Positions 26,601-35,160 of a stretch of DNA of 64,000 nucleotides are shown piece by piece. Under the pieces are notes generated by a model that made no database searches, was not told the DNA's origin, and saw only the letters and a list, made by a program, of their open reading frames with translations. The translations under genes and the position numbers were made by a program. Origin of the DNA: Sphingopyxis yananensis (GTDB taxonomy: Bacteria > Pseudomonadota > Alphaproteobacteria > Sphingomonadales > Sphingomonadaceae); contig NZ_JAJEWI010000010.1 in NCBI RefSeq assembly GCF_020687785.1, positions 372,001 to 436,000 of the forward strand. The letters are read 5' to 3'. Within the stretch, counting starts at the first letter, position 1, and the number at the start of each line of letters is the position of its first letter.

Positions 26601-26892
26601 TGATAGCACTGGTCACACCATCATTGGCGACAATAGCGCGTGAACCGTCGACATTGGTGGTTTCAATCGTGCCTTCATTGACGACTTTATGGTTGCTGTT
26701 GATGGTAAGAGCCGTGCCTGCTGTGGGCTTGATAGAACCGGCGCTGGTGATTTTCAGATCATCAGCCGCGCCAGCGTTAATGGTGGATGTGGTAACCGGC
26801 GCTGTCGTGGCGGTGCTGATGCTGGTTTCGGCGAAGGCCGGAGCGGACATCAGAGAGATAAGGCAGGTAGAAGCCAATAAAGTCGAACGCAT
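23689..26892 (-). CDS. Autotransporter outer-membrane beta-barrel protein
   Basis: A 1067-residue type V secretion protein. ATG 26892 has AAGGGG upstream and opens a signal peptide ending AFAE. The passenger (about 22-780) is a low-Cys beta-helix of short repeats such as NEGTI, NNGSI and NSGKI. It contains two Ca-binding-like loops DxDxDGxxD at residues 115-123 and 282-290, and a set of four FGxG[ND][DN] repeats at 509-575. The C-terminal ~280 residues form the barrel (GKWGYYVSQIVWGSS to WGFRASLRMGL). No peptidase or lipase motif is seen, so it is more likely an adhesin or surface structure. It ends 271 bases before the sigma gene, on the same strand. The final residue is Leu rather than the usual Phe. 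Confidence 0.92.
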   Translation of the reverse strand: MRSTLLASTCLISLMSAPAFAETSISTATTAPVTTSTINAGAADDLKITSAGSIKPTAGTALTINSNHKVVNEGTIETTNVDGSRAIVANDGVTSAITNGTTGKINLTESYTPTDTDNDGDLDGPFAVGSNRVGIETVGAFNGNITNNGSITIKGNDSAGILVGGALTGKFVNEGTISVTGDNALGVGLNDVTGNVRLAGTITATGENATAARLSGDITGALEVQGNLTSTGYRYTTAPTDPSKLDNDDLLAGGPALSIEGDVTGGIILAVPPKTGDSSSTDKDADGIEDSKEGSASVRSYGEAPAMRIGSDDRDVTIGAVAGTGTGLGVVIDGTVAGLGVYAGKNATGLQIGGMDGNVTIAGGLGISGGVGAQSKDAAATAILIGDNASLPEIRNSGKIESVTGGKTASSIATGILVDEGANLSTINNSGSITAKTGGDAGTAAAIVDRSGTVTSVSNSGLISASGAPSSSGRNIAIDLSANTSGATVSQTAVASDKTAPSITGDVKFGTGNDIFDILDGSVTGNASFGDGDNALKLSGDAVMTGNSSFGAGNDAVTIGGTARQIGNIDFGGGNDTLSITGTGLFSGSLTNAEGLAASVAGGTFNVKGNASIASLNVTGGGTLGVTLGGASDTNIIVSGNASFADNSKLLLQLSSIEEGEGQHIVLTADSITGGDKLTSSADMLPFLYKGTLTHNATQLIVDVARKETSELGLNRSESSAFDAIIDAAANDDMVESTILGLRDGTSFRAKLGQMLPEHEGGVFETVTTGSRALARVLQDPKAPYKDEGKWGYYVSQIVWGSSKNVGDTAGYKVSGWGISLGGEIRTDLGDFGGSIAYLAGKDGNRANANEVTSNQWEGALHWRLASNGFQAFARVSGAPVSLKGTRIFDGISAGMATEKTIKGKWDATLYSAAGGVSYDTKLGGLTLRPAVSVDYYKLSEDDYQESGGGDALDLKVLGRDSDELAVNGTVTLGMNFGGSDEYEGWTRFEVEGGRRQIVGGELGQTTASFKDGNPFTLTPADRTSGWIGRVRGLAGNSAFQVGGELSAEEQQGRMAWGFRASLRMGL

Positions 26893-27015
26893 CGATTACC
26901 CCTTGTGAACGAAATTGGGAAAATTCCAGTTTGCTCACAAGACGGGGGCACCCGCGTTCAACCTTGGTGAAAAATTTATTTCGCTAAAATAACGCCGAAG
27001 AACAGCGGGACAGGG

Positions 27016-27894
27016 CTAGATATTAGCGGATAATAGCCAGTCGTGAAACATTTTGACGGCGGGTTGGCGCAAGGCGCGGGGCCTGCACACAAACCAATAG
27101 CTATAGGGGCTGTCGACGTCATAATCGAACAGGCGGGTCAGGCGCGGGTCGTGGCTGTCGTCCAGATGTTGCCCCATCATAAAAGCGACGCCCAAGCCTT
27201 GGGCTGCGGCTTCCAAGATCAACGGGCCGCTGTCGAAATAATCGGTACCGGCAGGTTCCAGATAGGGCATGCCAATGGCCTTGCGCCATTCATTGAAGGT
27301 GTCCGGCATTTCGCGGTGCAGCAATATGTTCATCCGCTGCAATTGTTCGGGCACGGTGATGGGGCGTCCACCATCCATCAATTTGTTGGATGCGATGGGG
27401 AATACTTTGTCCTGATCAAGGCGCGCCGAATAAAGCGCGGGGTCGATATGACGGGCCAGCGCAATGGCAGCGTCAATGCCATCACCCAGCCGTGCTTCGG
27501 CGTGTGACATAGTGTCTATGTCGATATGCAGTTCGGGGTGCAGGGCGCGCAGTTCGGGCATACGCGGGAATAAGCGTTGTTGGGCAAAGAGCGGCAGCAG
27601 GTTCAGGCGCAGACGAACCTGTGCATTGGGGCTGGCCACTTTTTTGATGACCGAGCGCAGTTCATCCAACAGCGGAGCGAGATTTTCTTGCAGGCTGCGG
27701 CCGGATTCTGTCAACGTCAGGCCATGGTGGTGACGGTTGAACAAGGGGCGGCCCACCGCATGTTCCAGCGTTTGAATGCGGCGCGACAAGGCCGGCATGG
27801 ACAGGCCCAATTCCGTCGCGGCGGCCTTGACCGTGCCGTGGCGGGCCACTTCCAAAAATGCTTCCATGCTGCTGATCGGGGGTAATCTTGCCAT
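27016..27894 (-). CDS. LysR-family transcriptional regulator, GcvA-like
   Basis: A 292-residue regulator. The winged helix-turn-helix is in the first 65 residues (MEAFLEVARHGTVKAAATEL, LSMPALSRRIQTLEHAVGRPLF), followed by the effector-binding domain. SMEAFLEVARHGTVKAAATELGLSMPALSRRI is close to the GcvA/AmpR subgroup, as is the late segment ILEAAAQGLGVAFMMGQHL. The effector is unknown. It is divergent from the CDC48-type ATPase gene, with 185 bases between, so either that gene or its own promoter could be the target. It is not followed closely by the autotransporter gene in an operon sense: 123 non-coding bases lie between, holding the autotransporter promoter. Confidence 0.92.
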   Translation of the reverse strand: MARLPPISSMEAFLEVARHGTVKAAATELGLSMPALSRRIQTLEHAVGRPLFNRHHHGLTLTESGRSLQENLAPLLDELRSVIKKVASPNAQVRLRLNLLPLFAQQRLFPRMPELRALHPELHIDIDTMSHAEARLGDGIDAAIALARHIDPALYSARLDQDKVFPIASNKLMDGGRPITVPEQLQRMNILLHREMPDTFNEWRKAIGMPYLEPAGTDYFDSGPLILEAAAQGLGVAFMMGQHLDDSHDPRLTRLFDYDVDSPYSYWFVCRPRALRQPAVKMFHDWLLSANI

Positions 27895-28079
27895 AAGGGT
27901 TCCCGCTTATGCTGGCTTTGTCGCAAAGAACAAGCCTGTAGTTTTTGCGTAACGAATATGGGACCGCTGCGTTGTAGACAATTAGCATGACGGGGAAGGG
28001 GTCGCAAAATGCTGGGGCGCTTCCTATCTGTTTTGTTAACAAGTGATTGGCACTTCAGTTTTTTGGTGGGAGGCAGATT

Positions 28080-30398
28080 TTGGCCGACGACAATAATAAT
28101 GAACGTCAAGTGAAATTACAGGTTGCCAGTGCGCGGGCAGAAGAAAGTGGCGGTGGCATCGCCCGCATTCCGCGCGATGTGATGGCTGAATTGGGCGTGA
28201 CCGAAGGCGATGTGATTCAGATTAGCGGCAAGAAACTGACGGTTTCCCGCGTCATGGCCCCTTATGCCGAGGATGAAGGCTTGGCGGTTATTCGCCTTGA
28301 TGGCCTTCAGCGCGCCAATGCGGGGGCCGGTGCAGGCGATCATGTGGTGTTGGAACGGGTGGAAGCACGGCCCGCTGCGCGCGTTACCTTTGCGCCAGCT
28401 CAAGAAAATTTACGTCTGCAAGGATCGGCCTTGGCCCTGAAACGCAGCTTTTTTGGCCGACCTTTTGTGGCGGGCGATGCGGTGGCGACCACGGGGCAAC
28501 AGCAGCTGGCGTCGGGTGATTTGCCGCCGCAATTGCGCCAAATGCTGAATGCGCCCGCTTATGCCTTGGCCGAAGTGCGCTTGATGGTGGTGGCCGCCAG
28601 CCCCAAGGGCGTGGTTTATATTGACGAAAATACCGAGGTGGAGTTGCTGCCCGAATATGTAGAGCCGCAGGACAGCCGCCGCACCGATGTGACCTATGAT
28701 GATTTGGGCGGATTGGGTGAGACGATCAACCAATTGCGCGAAATGGTCGAACTACCATTGCGCTACCCTGAATTGTTTCAGCGGTTGGGCGTCGATCCGC
28801 CGCGCGGCGTGTTGCTGCATGGGCCTCCGGGAACGGGGAAAACCCGCTTGGCCCGTGCGGTGGCCAATGAAAGCGATGCGCAATTTTTCCTGATCAACGG
28901 GCCGGAAATCATGGGCAGTGCCTATGGCGAGAGCGAAGGCCGACTGCGGGAAATCTTTGAGCAAGCGGCCAAATCGGCCCCGTCCATTTTGTTCATCGAC
29001 GAAATCGATAGCATCGCGCCCAAGCGCGGACAGGTGCAGGGCGAGGCGGAAAAGCGCATCGTCGCGCAATTGCTGACGTTAATGGACGGGTTGGAGCCTC
29101 GCACCAATTTGGTGGTGATTGCCGCCACCAATCGGCCAGATGCATTGGACGAGGCGCTGCGCCGTCCGGGCCGCTTTGACCGCGAAATTGTGATCGGGGT
29201 GCCGGATGAAAGCGGACGGCGCGAGATTTTGGGTATTCACACACGCGGTATGCCCTTGGCACCCGATGTCGACTTGGCCGAATTGGCGCGCACAACCTTT
29301 GGTTTTGTGGGCGCGGATATGGCGGCGTTGACCCGCGAAGCCGCGATTGATGCCGTGCGCCGTATCATGCCCAAGCTGAATTTGGAGGAAGGGACCATTC
29401 CGCCAGAGGTGCTGGACGAGTTGCGCGTGACCCGCGACGATTTTCTGAACGCCTTGAAAAGGGTGCAACCCTCCGCCATGCGCGAAGTGATGGTGCAAGC
29501 ACCCAATACGCGGTGGAGCGATATTGGTGGCTTGGACGCGGCACGCGACAAGATGATCGAGGGAATTGAATTGCCCTTGAAACACCCCGAAGCGTTTCGC
29601 CGTTTGGGTATCCGTCCGGCCAAGGGGTTTTTGTTATATGGCCCGCCGGGCACCGGCAAAACCTTGTTAGCCAAGGCGGCGGCCCGCGAAGCCGATGCCA
29701 ATTTTATCGCTATCAAATCATCCGATTTGCTGTCGAAATGGTATGGTGAAAGCGAGCAGCAAATTGCGCGTCTATTTGCGCGGGCGCGGGCCGTGGCCCC
29801 GACGATTATCTTTATCGACGAGTTAGACAGTCTGGTGCCAGCGCGCGGTTCAGGGGCGTCGGGCGAGCCGCAAGTCACCGAACGCGTGGTCAACACCATA
29901 TTGGCGGAGATGGACGGCATTGAAGAAATGCAGTCGGTTGTCGTCATTGGCGCGACCAATCGGCCCAATTTGATTGACCCAGCCTTGCTGCGTCCGGGGC
30001 GATTGGATGAGTTGATTTATGTTTCGGTCCCCACTGCCGATGGGCGCAAGCGCATTTTGGAAATTCACACCAAAAACATGCCCTTGGGCGCGGATGTGAA
30101 TTTGGATGATCTGGCGGCAAGGGCCGATCGTTTTACCGGCGCGGATTTGGAAGATTTGGTGCGACGCGCCGGATTAGCGGCGCTGAAGCGGTCAATGGAC
30201 AGCGATGTCGTGACCGCAGCGGATTTTGAAGCGGCGTTGGTGGATACACGGGCATCTGTCACGGAAGCGATGGAGCGGGATTATGAGAAAATCCAAGGCG
30301 AAATTAAGCAAAATGCGATGAGCGTTGACCCCATTGGTTTCTTTGCGCCTGGCATGTTGAAGCCGGTGCGGGAACGCAAGCATGATGAACCACATTAA
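28080..30398 (+). CDS. CDC48/p97-type double AAA+ ATPase
   Basis: A 772-residue N-D1-D2 ATPase like archaeal and eukaryotic Cdc48/VCP. The start is TTG at 28080 with GGGAGG six bases upstream. The N domain has the double-psi barrel opening ([39 protein letters not shown]) and a second sub-domain to about 190. D1 has Walker A GPPGTGKT at 248-255 and Walker B FIDE near 307; D2 has Walker A at 521-528 and Walker B FIDE near 580. Both sensor ATNRP motifs and arginine-finger RPGR sites are present, so both rings should be active. It probably unfolds or extracts protein substrates in the cytoplasm. The C-terminus lacks the HbYX proteasome tail. A single gene, followed by a terminator. Confidence 0.95.
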   Translation: MADDNNNERQVKLQVASARAEESGGGIARIPRDVMAELGVTEGDVIQISGKKLTVSRVMAPYAEDEGLAVIRLDGLQRANAGAGAGDHVVLERVEARPAARVTFAPAQENLRLQGSALALKRSFFGRPFVAGDAVATTGQQQLASGDLPPQLRQMLNAPAYALAEVRLMVVAASPKGVVYIDENTEVELLPEYVEPQDSRRTDVTYDDLGGLGETINQLREMVELPLRYPELFQRLGVDPPRGVLLHGPPGTGKTRLARAVANESDAQFFLINGPEIMGSAYGESEGRLREIFEQAAKSAPSILFIDEIDSIAPKRGQVQGEAEKRIVAQLLTLMDGLEPRTNLVVIAATNRPDALDEALRRPGRFDREIVIGVPDESGRREILGIHTRGMPLAPDVDLAELARTTFGFVGADMAALTREAAIDAVRRIMPKLNLEEGTIPPEVLDELRVTRDDFLNALKRVQPSAMREVMVQAPNTRWSDIGGLDAARDKMIEGIELPLKHPEAFRRLGIRPAKGFLLYGPPGTGKTLLAKAAAREADANFIAIKSSDLLSKWYGESEQQIARLFARARAVAPTIIFIDELDSLVPARGSGASGEPQVTERVVNTILAEMDGIEEMQSVVVIGATNRPNLIDPALLRPGRLDELIYVSVPTADGRKRILEIHTKNMPLGADVNLDDLAARADRFTGADLEDLVRRAGLAALKRSMDSDVVTAADFEAALVDTRASVTEAMERDYEKIQGEIKQNAMSVDPIGFFAPGMLKPVRERKHDEPH

Positions 30399-30436
30399 GC
30401 TGGCTGTGCATTGCAAAGAATGGATCGCTAGATAGG

Positions 30437-30467
30437 AAAAGGGCCGCTGACGATGCGGCCCTTTTTT
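30437..30467 (+). terminator. Rho-independent terminator after the CDC48-type gene
   Basis: AAAAGGGCCGC (30437-30447) pairs with GCGGCCCTTTT around a 7-base loop, with T6 following. It also faces the convergent MFS gene. Confidence 0.92.
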
Positions 30468-30496
30468 ATGAGATCAGCAGTCGGGGCGGCGGACAG

Positions 30497-31825
30497 TCAG
30501 CTTGTTTTGCTGGTGTCCGCTATTTTCAGGGCGGATGCCCCCCAAATGACGAGGGCAAAGCAAAATAGCGCCATCAACCCAAATGCCACTGCCTCATTCC
30601 AATTATAGAGCAACACGCCCATGGCGGGTGAAATAATATAGGCAGATCCATTGATCGACGCGGTCATGCCCGCAACGGGGCCTTGTTCGCTGCGCGGGAC
30701 AGCCAAGGATATGCCAGCGGTAAATCCGGGACGAAACAGGCCAAAGCCCAGCGAAGTAAACGCAAAAATCATCACGATAGCATGGAGATCATTTGCGAAA
30801 GCCAAGGCCGATGCGCCAACACCGCCCAGCAATGCACCAGACAATACCGCTGCTCGGGCGGACATTTGTAGCAGGGGGATCAGCCCCCATTGCGCCAGCA
30901 AGGTTGCGAAGGCCCCAGCCATCAGAACAATGCCGGTCAAGGCGGCCCCTTCGTCGGGGTTGGCGCGCAAATGCAATCGGTCAAGAATCACAAAACCGAT
31001 CATACCCAGCAGCATAGCCTGTGCTTGACCGCCAAGCAGGCCAGCGACCAGCCAAGGCGCAATGCGTTTGTCCCGCCACCGCAATTTGGATGAGCGCGGG
31101 GCATTTGGTCCGACGTCGTCGATATCCAGACGGTCGTCCAGATCATCTTGCGTGGGGTCCGGCGGACCCGCGGATAGGGGATAGGAAACAACCTTGCCGC
31201 GCGCCGCAAAGCGCGGCGTGTCATTGGGCAAGCGCCAGTGAAGCAAAATGAGGACGATGACGCCGAGCAGCGCGAATATCAGCATCGGGCCAGCCAGACC
31301 GAAAATTGGCAGTATGAAAAAGGGAGCCACCGCGGGACCAATGACGGTGCCCAAGCCAAAGGAGGAAGATACCAGTGACAGCGCCCGTGTTCGTTCGCTG
31401 GGGTCCGTGCGGGCGGCGACATAGGCTTGCACCGCCGGCGGCGCGGCGGAACCAAGGCCGCCATATAGACTGCGCGATAAAGCGAAGAAAATAAAGGTCA
31501 GGCTGGCCACCAGCCAGCCGGACAAGCCAACCCACAAAATGAGGCCGCACAGCAACATGGAACTGACGAAGCCAAAGATACCAAGGGACATCAACGCCTT
31601 GCGGCCCCGCCGGTCCGACATGCGCGCCCAATAAGGGGCCGTGAAGACCCACAAAAGCGCCGACCAGCTAAAGGCCAAGCTGACCCACACATCGGGGATT
31701 TTCAGTTTGGTTCCAATGGCTGGCAGGATAGACTGCATGGCGGTGTTACCCGCTGCGGCGACCAACATAACCAAAAATAAAACGGCCATGCGGTCCTTGG
31801 GAAGGCTGCTGCTACTCTCCGTCAT
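30497..31825 (-). CDS. Major facilitator superfamily transporter
   Basis: A 442-residue membrane protein with 12 predicted helices in two bundles. Loop 2-3 motif A reads WARMSDRRGRKALM (about residues 66-79), and the helix 5 region SSFGLGTVIGPAVAPFF matches the antiporter motif C of drug exporters. The central cytoplasmic loop (about 200-250) is long and acidic (DPTQDDLDDRLDIDDVG). These features suggest an H+-coupled drug or metabolite exporter of the DHA1 type, with unknown substrate. The first residues, MTESSSSLPKDRM, are cytoplasmic. It converges on the CDC48-type gene and is divergent from the methyltransferase gene. Confidence 0.9.
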   Translation of the reverse strand: MTESSSSLPKDRMAVLFLVMLVAAAGNTAMQSILPAIGTKLKIPDVWVSLAFSWSALLWVFTAPYWARMSDRRGRKALMSLGIFGFVSSMLLCGLILWVGLSGWLVASLTFIFFALSRSLYGGLGSAAPPAVQAYVAARTDPSERTRALSLVSSSFGLGTVIGPAVAPFFILPIFGLAGPMLIFALLGVIVLILLHWRLPNDTPRFAARGKVVSYPLSAGPPDPTQDDLDDRLDIDDVGPNAPRSSKLRWRDKRIAPWLVAGLLGGQAQAMLLGMIGFVILDRLHLRANPDEGAALTGIVLMAGAFATLLAQWGLIPLLQMSARAAVLSGALLGGVGASALAFANDLHAIVMIFAFTSLGFGLFRPGFTAGISLAVPRSEQGPVAGMTASINGSAYIISPAMGVLLYNWNEAVAFGLMALFCFALVIWGASALKIADTSKTS

Positions 31826-31972
31826 TCCCCATATTTTCTTTCGTTTTTGTTAGGGCATGGAACCACGATAGCGGGTCGGGGTGTTGTGTCTAGTATCTGT
31901 GAACACTCTTTTGTTGCGCGCTGGGCGGGATTTTGCCACGCTTGGGGTAACGGAAGCAAAGCGAAAGCGACT

Positions 31973-32611
31973 ATGACAAATCCGCATGCGCATACTCAAC
32001 CATCACGTTCTGATTTCTTGAAGAGAGTAACCGCACGGACCAAGCGGATTTTGGGCCCATGGGGCATGTTCATTCGCGGATTTGTGAAACATCCGGTCAT
32101 GGTCGGCAGCGTGGTGCCGTCGTCGCCCGCGCTCATTCGGCGGATGTTGGCTCCGGTCGATTGGCAAAACACCAAATTATTCGTGGAATATGGGCCGGGG
32201 GTGGGCACATTTTGCCGCCCTGTGTTGGAGCATTTATCAGGCGATGCAAAGCTGATTGCCATTGATACCAACGCCGATTTCATCGAATATTTGAACCAAG
32301 AAATTTCCGACAGCCGCTTTACGGCGGTGCATGGATCGGCGGCGGATGTCGAAGCGATTATCGCGGAACATGGCCATGAGCAGGCGGACTATATCCTATC
32401 TGGCTTGCCATTTTCGACCCTGCCGGACGGGGTAGGGCCAGCGATTGCGGCGGCCACGCATCGGGCGCTGCGACCGGGCGGTGCCTTTTTGGTTTATCAA
32501 TTTCGGGCCAAGGCGCGGGATTATTTGGCCGCCCATTTTCGCCGCATCGATAAGGATTTTGAATGGTGGAATGTCCCGCCATGCTTTTTGTTCTGGGGCT
32601 GGAAAGATTGA
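31973..32611 (+). CDS. SAM-dependent methyltransferase, PmtA-like (phospholipid N-methyltransferase)
   Basis: A 212-residue class I methyltransferase starting MTNPHAHTQPSRSDFLKRV at 31973. The SAM motif is FVEYGPGVGTFCRPVLEHL (about residues 66-84), then LIAIDTNADFIEYL, VHGSAADVEAI and DYILSGLPFSTLP. The GxxFxxxP version of motif IV and the N-terminal KHPVMVGSVVPSSPALIRRML are typical of bacterial Pmt enzymes that methylate phosphatidylethanolamine toward phosphatidylcholine, and of close rRNA-dimethylase-like relatives. The next gene, convergent, is a phospholipase D-type enzyme such as cardiolipin synthase, which fits a lipid role. The ribosome site is weak (GAAAGCGA). Substrate is inferred. 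Confidence 0.82.
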   Translation: MTNPHAHTQPSRSDFLKRVTARTKRILGPWGMFIRGFVKHPVMVGSVVPSSPALIRRMLAPVDWQNTKLFVEYGPGVGTFCRPVLEHLSGDAKLIAIDTNADFIEYLNQEISDSRFTAVHGSAADVEAIIAEHGHEQADYILSGLPFSTLPDGVGPAIAAATHRALRPGGAFLVYQFRAKARDYLAAHFRRIDKDFEWWNVPPCFLFWGWKD

Positions 32612-32632
32612 ATAGGTCCAATTGAGAGCGGC

Positions 32633-33889
32633 TCAGTCGGCGATATGACGCTCTGTGCGATAGCTTTCTTGGACCTCGGTTAAGGCGGGGTCGTCGCGCA
32701 GGCCAAAATTCAGGCGGCGCGACACGGTATAATCCACCACGCCGACGACCAGCCACGCCAAGGCCCAGCGCATTCGGGTGAAGATATTCGCCCGTTTGAC
32801 ATGCTCGGCCAAGGTGATGGGGGCGGAAGCTTGGTCAACCTCGCGGATCAGGCGGCGCATATCGGCGGCAAAACCCGCGTCGGCCACCCGCAGCATCATT
32901 TCGACGTTCAAAAATAGGCTGCGCACGTCGAAATTGGCTGTGCCAATATAGGTGATGTCGTCGATGACGATCAATTTCATATGAAAGCGACACGCGCCAA
33001 ATTCGGATATTCTCGCTCCGCGTTTCAGCAAATGGCTATAGGCCAAGCGCGATGCGCCAATGGTCGCGCCATTGTCGCTTTTGCCGGACATAATGAAGCG
33101 CGCTTTGCCAAATTTTGCGATGCGGCCCAAGCGGCGTAACATGCCATGCCCGGGCGAAAAATAGGCCATCGCCATGTCGATGCGGCGCGCACGGCCCATG
33201 TCGCGTTTCAACGTGCGCGCCCATGGGGACAGGCGCTGGGTTGGTCCGCCAACCAGCCAAGCGACAGGGGCGCGGCTGATCGGCCATTGTTTGATCATTT
33301 TTCGTAATATCAAAATCTTGCCGTCATGGTCGCGGCTGTAAATGAACAATAAGCGGCACCATCGGCGAATACGAATGATCGACGGTCCGCGGACAATCAG
33401 GCCAAGATCCAGCCAATCATTGCTATGACCGTCCTGTAAATAGCTGTCGGCGATGTTGAAGCCGCCAGAGACGCAAATTTTTCCATCGATCAGGATCAGT
33501 TTTTGGTGATTGCGGATCAGATAGGATGACGACCAGCGCCGAGAGAAAAAGCAAATCTCGCCGCCTGCATCCCGTAGCGGGGCATAAAAAGCATCGTTTA
33601 AATTAGACGATCCGAACCGGTCGATTACGGCGCGTACCCGCACGCCGCGTTGCGCGGCCGCGACCATGGCGGCACCAATTTGGCGACCAGCGACATCGTC
33701 GGCATAGATATACATGATTAAATATAGGCTTTGCTCGGCTTGGTTGATCAGGGTCAGCAAGCGCGACAGACGTTCGCTGCCACGGGTGATGACCTCGATT
33801 TGATGACCAGCGATATCCGTCGCCAAAATGGGCGCAGGGCGAAAAGAGGAGGCCGAAGCAGCAAAGGAAGCGGACATGGGTTTGATCAT
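32633..33889 (-). CDS. Phospholipase D-type protein, cardiolipin synthase-like
   Basis: About 418 residues with two HKD motifs: HQKLILIDGKICVSGGFN (near residue 125) and HMKLIVIDDITYIGTANFD (near 305). This is the two-half structure of PLD-family cardiolipin synthases, which join phosphatidylglycerol molecules in the inner membrane. There is no long N-terminal membrane hairpin, as in the ClsB/ClsC type. A late hydrophobic stretch (MRWALAWLVVGVVDY) may touch the membrane. The start is uncertain: ATG 33889 and 33877 and a TTG at 33928 are all in frame and none has a clear ribosome-binding site. It converges with the PmtA-like gene by 21 bases. Confidence 0.87.
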   Translation of the reverse strand: MIKPMSASFAASASSFRPAPILATDIAGHQIEVITRGSERLSRLLTLINQAEQSLYLIMYIYADDVAGRQIGAAMVAAAQRGVRVRAVIDRFGSSNLNDAFYAPLRDAGGEICFFSRRWSSSYLIRNHQKLILIDGKICVSGGFNIADSYLQDGHSNDWLDLGLIVRGPSIIRIRRWCRLLFIYSRDHDGKILILRKMIKQWPISRAPVAWLVGGPTQRLSPWARTLKRDMGRARRIDMAMAYFSPGHGMLRRLGRIAKFGKARFIMSGKSDNGATIGASRLAYSHLLKRGARISEFGACRFHMKLIVIDDITYIGTANFDVRSLFLNVEMMLRVADAGFAADMRRLIREVDQASAPITLAEHVKRANIFTRMRWALAWLVVGVVDYTVSRRLNFGLRDDPALTEVQESYRTERHIAD

Positions 33890-34067
33890 AGGCGAGCGGG
33901 GGATGGTCGCAACAAATTTGCTTCCCAAATATGACCAGAATAGATTATGCTATATGTTCGATCGGATGTCGCTTTTCTTGACATTTGGGCGACGGGATGG
34001 TAGCGCGCAGCGCTTGCCGCCGTGCCCTTTTTTCGGGGATGGCATATCCCGCGCATAAGGAATTCAT

Positions 34068-34412
34068 ATGGCCCGCGTTACTGTCGAGGATTGCGTCGAC
34101 AAAGTTTCCAACCGTTTCGACTTGGTCCTGCTGTCTGCGCACCGCGCTCGTGAAATTTCGGGTGGTTCGGAACTGACCGTAGATCGCGACCGCGATAAAA
34201 ACCCTGTCGTGGCTTTGCGTGAAATTGCGGAACAGACAGTGTCGCCGGACGACTTGCAAGACAGCATGGTCGGTTCGATGCAAAAAGTTGTTCTGGACGA
34301 TGATGATACGCCAGATGAAATCAGCTCGATTGCGCGTTCGGCTGAAGCCTTGCGCTTGACGGCAGCGGCCCCGCCGCGCAGCCCCGCAGGCAGCGGCGCG
34401 GATTTCGAATAA
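34068..34412 (+). CDS. rpoZ: RNA polymerase omega subunit
   Basis: A 114-residue omega subunit, typical for Alphaproteobacteria. [30 protein letters not shown] is the conserved N-terminal half with the RAREIS motif. [15 protein letters not shown] gives the second conserved block that wraps the beta' subunit. The C-terminal ~50 residues are variable and acidic. It helps assemble RNA polymerase and forms part of the ppGpp site. AAGGA lies 7 bases before ATG 34068. A perfect TTGACA at 33978 with a poor -10 may be the promoter. Strong terminator at 34432. Confidence 0.97.
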   Translation: MARVTVEDCVDKVSNRFDLVLLSAHRAREISGGSELTVDRDRDKNPVVALREIAEQTVSPDDLQDSMVGSMQKVVLDDDDTPDEISSIARSAEALRLTAAAPPRSPAGSGADFE

Positions 34413-34431
34413 GCTGCATTGAATATTCAAC

Positions 34432-34466
34432 AAAAAGGGCCGTGGTGAAAATCACGGCCCTTTTTA
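34432..34466 (+). terminator. Rho-independent terminator after rpoZ
   Basis: AAAAAGGGCCGTG pairs with CACGGCCCTTTTT around an 8-base loop. Usable in both directions for the convergent DUF3800 gene. Confidence 0.92.
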
Positions 34467-34510
34467 TTGTGCCCGCAAAAGGCGCGCTGGTGCTGATTAA
34501 AAGCTGGCGG

Positions 34511-35146
34511 TTAAAAATCCGCTGGCGTTAAAGGCGCGATGCGTATGGCGCGGCTGTTGAGCATGGGGTCCAAGATGCGCTGAATGCGCGGCGCACGTTC
34601 GGAACCAGCGGTCATATTATATAGGCTGTTGGCGATCACATCGGCGATTTGTACGCCGTCGCTGCGCTTGCTGTCCGCCAAGCTGGCACGGCCCCATTGG
34701 CCGAGGCCCGCTTGAATTTCGGCCTGAACATTGGCGAGGATGATCGGATCATATCGCCCTTCGTCGATCACCACATCGGTGCAAACACCGCCAGTTTCCG
34801 GAAGCCAGCGGCCAATCGCGACATTGAGCAGAGCCGTATAAAGGTCCAGATCGCTGCGGGGCTTTTTGACGGTGTCTTGGCCACGGTCCGATGATTGGCT
34901 GATGTGATGAAGCATGGTTTTGTCTGCCGTGGCGACCCATGCACGGCCACCGGCACGGTCGAATAATTCCAGCAGATAGGCGCGCTCTACCAAACCGATG
35001 CGGCTGCCTTTTAATTCGCCGCGAAGGCCGGTCACGCCGCGAAATCTTTCGTGGATAGCGGCTGCGCTTTCGGGGGGCAGCATGACAGCGGCAAAGGTCA
35101 TGGCACCAGCGTTTAAGCCGCCGGATTCGTCACAATAAATGGTCAT
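34511..35146 (-). CDS. DUF3800 family protein
   Basis: A 211-residue protein starting MTIYCDESGGLNAGAMTF at 35146. The YxDESG opening, the ELKGSRI element and the late SKRSDGVQIADVIANSLYN motif are diagnostic of DUF3800 (an RNase H-like fold, with Asp residues in the positions of a metal site). Members occur alone, in mobile and defence contexts, and are thought to be nucleases, but none of this is proved here. It is 14 bases downstream of a small exported-protein gene on the same strand. There is no defence or mobile gene nearby. An alternative start at 35176 (TTG) overlaps that gene. Confidence 0.85.
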   Translation of the reverse strand: MTIYCDESGGLNAGAMTFAAVMLPPESAAAIHERFRGVTGLRGELKGSRIGLVERAYLLELFDRAGGRAWVATADKTMLHHISQSSDRGQDTVKKPRSDLDLYTALLNVAIGRWLPETGGVCTDVVIDEGRYDPIILANVQAEIQAGLGQWGRASLADSKRSDGVQIADVIANSLYNMTAGSERAPRIQRILDPMLNSRAIRIAPLTPADF

Positions 35147-35160
35147 GCCGCCAAGCTGCC

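Noticed and set aside
25198-26643. A 481-codon plus-strand frame opposite the autotransporter
   Set aside because: It is a shadow of a repetitive, GC-rich gene on the other strand, with Ala/Gly/Arg-heavy sequence and no domain or ribosome site.
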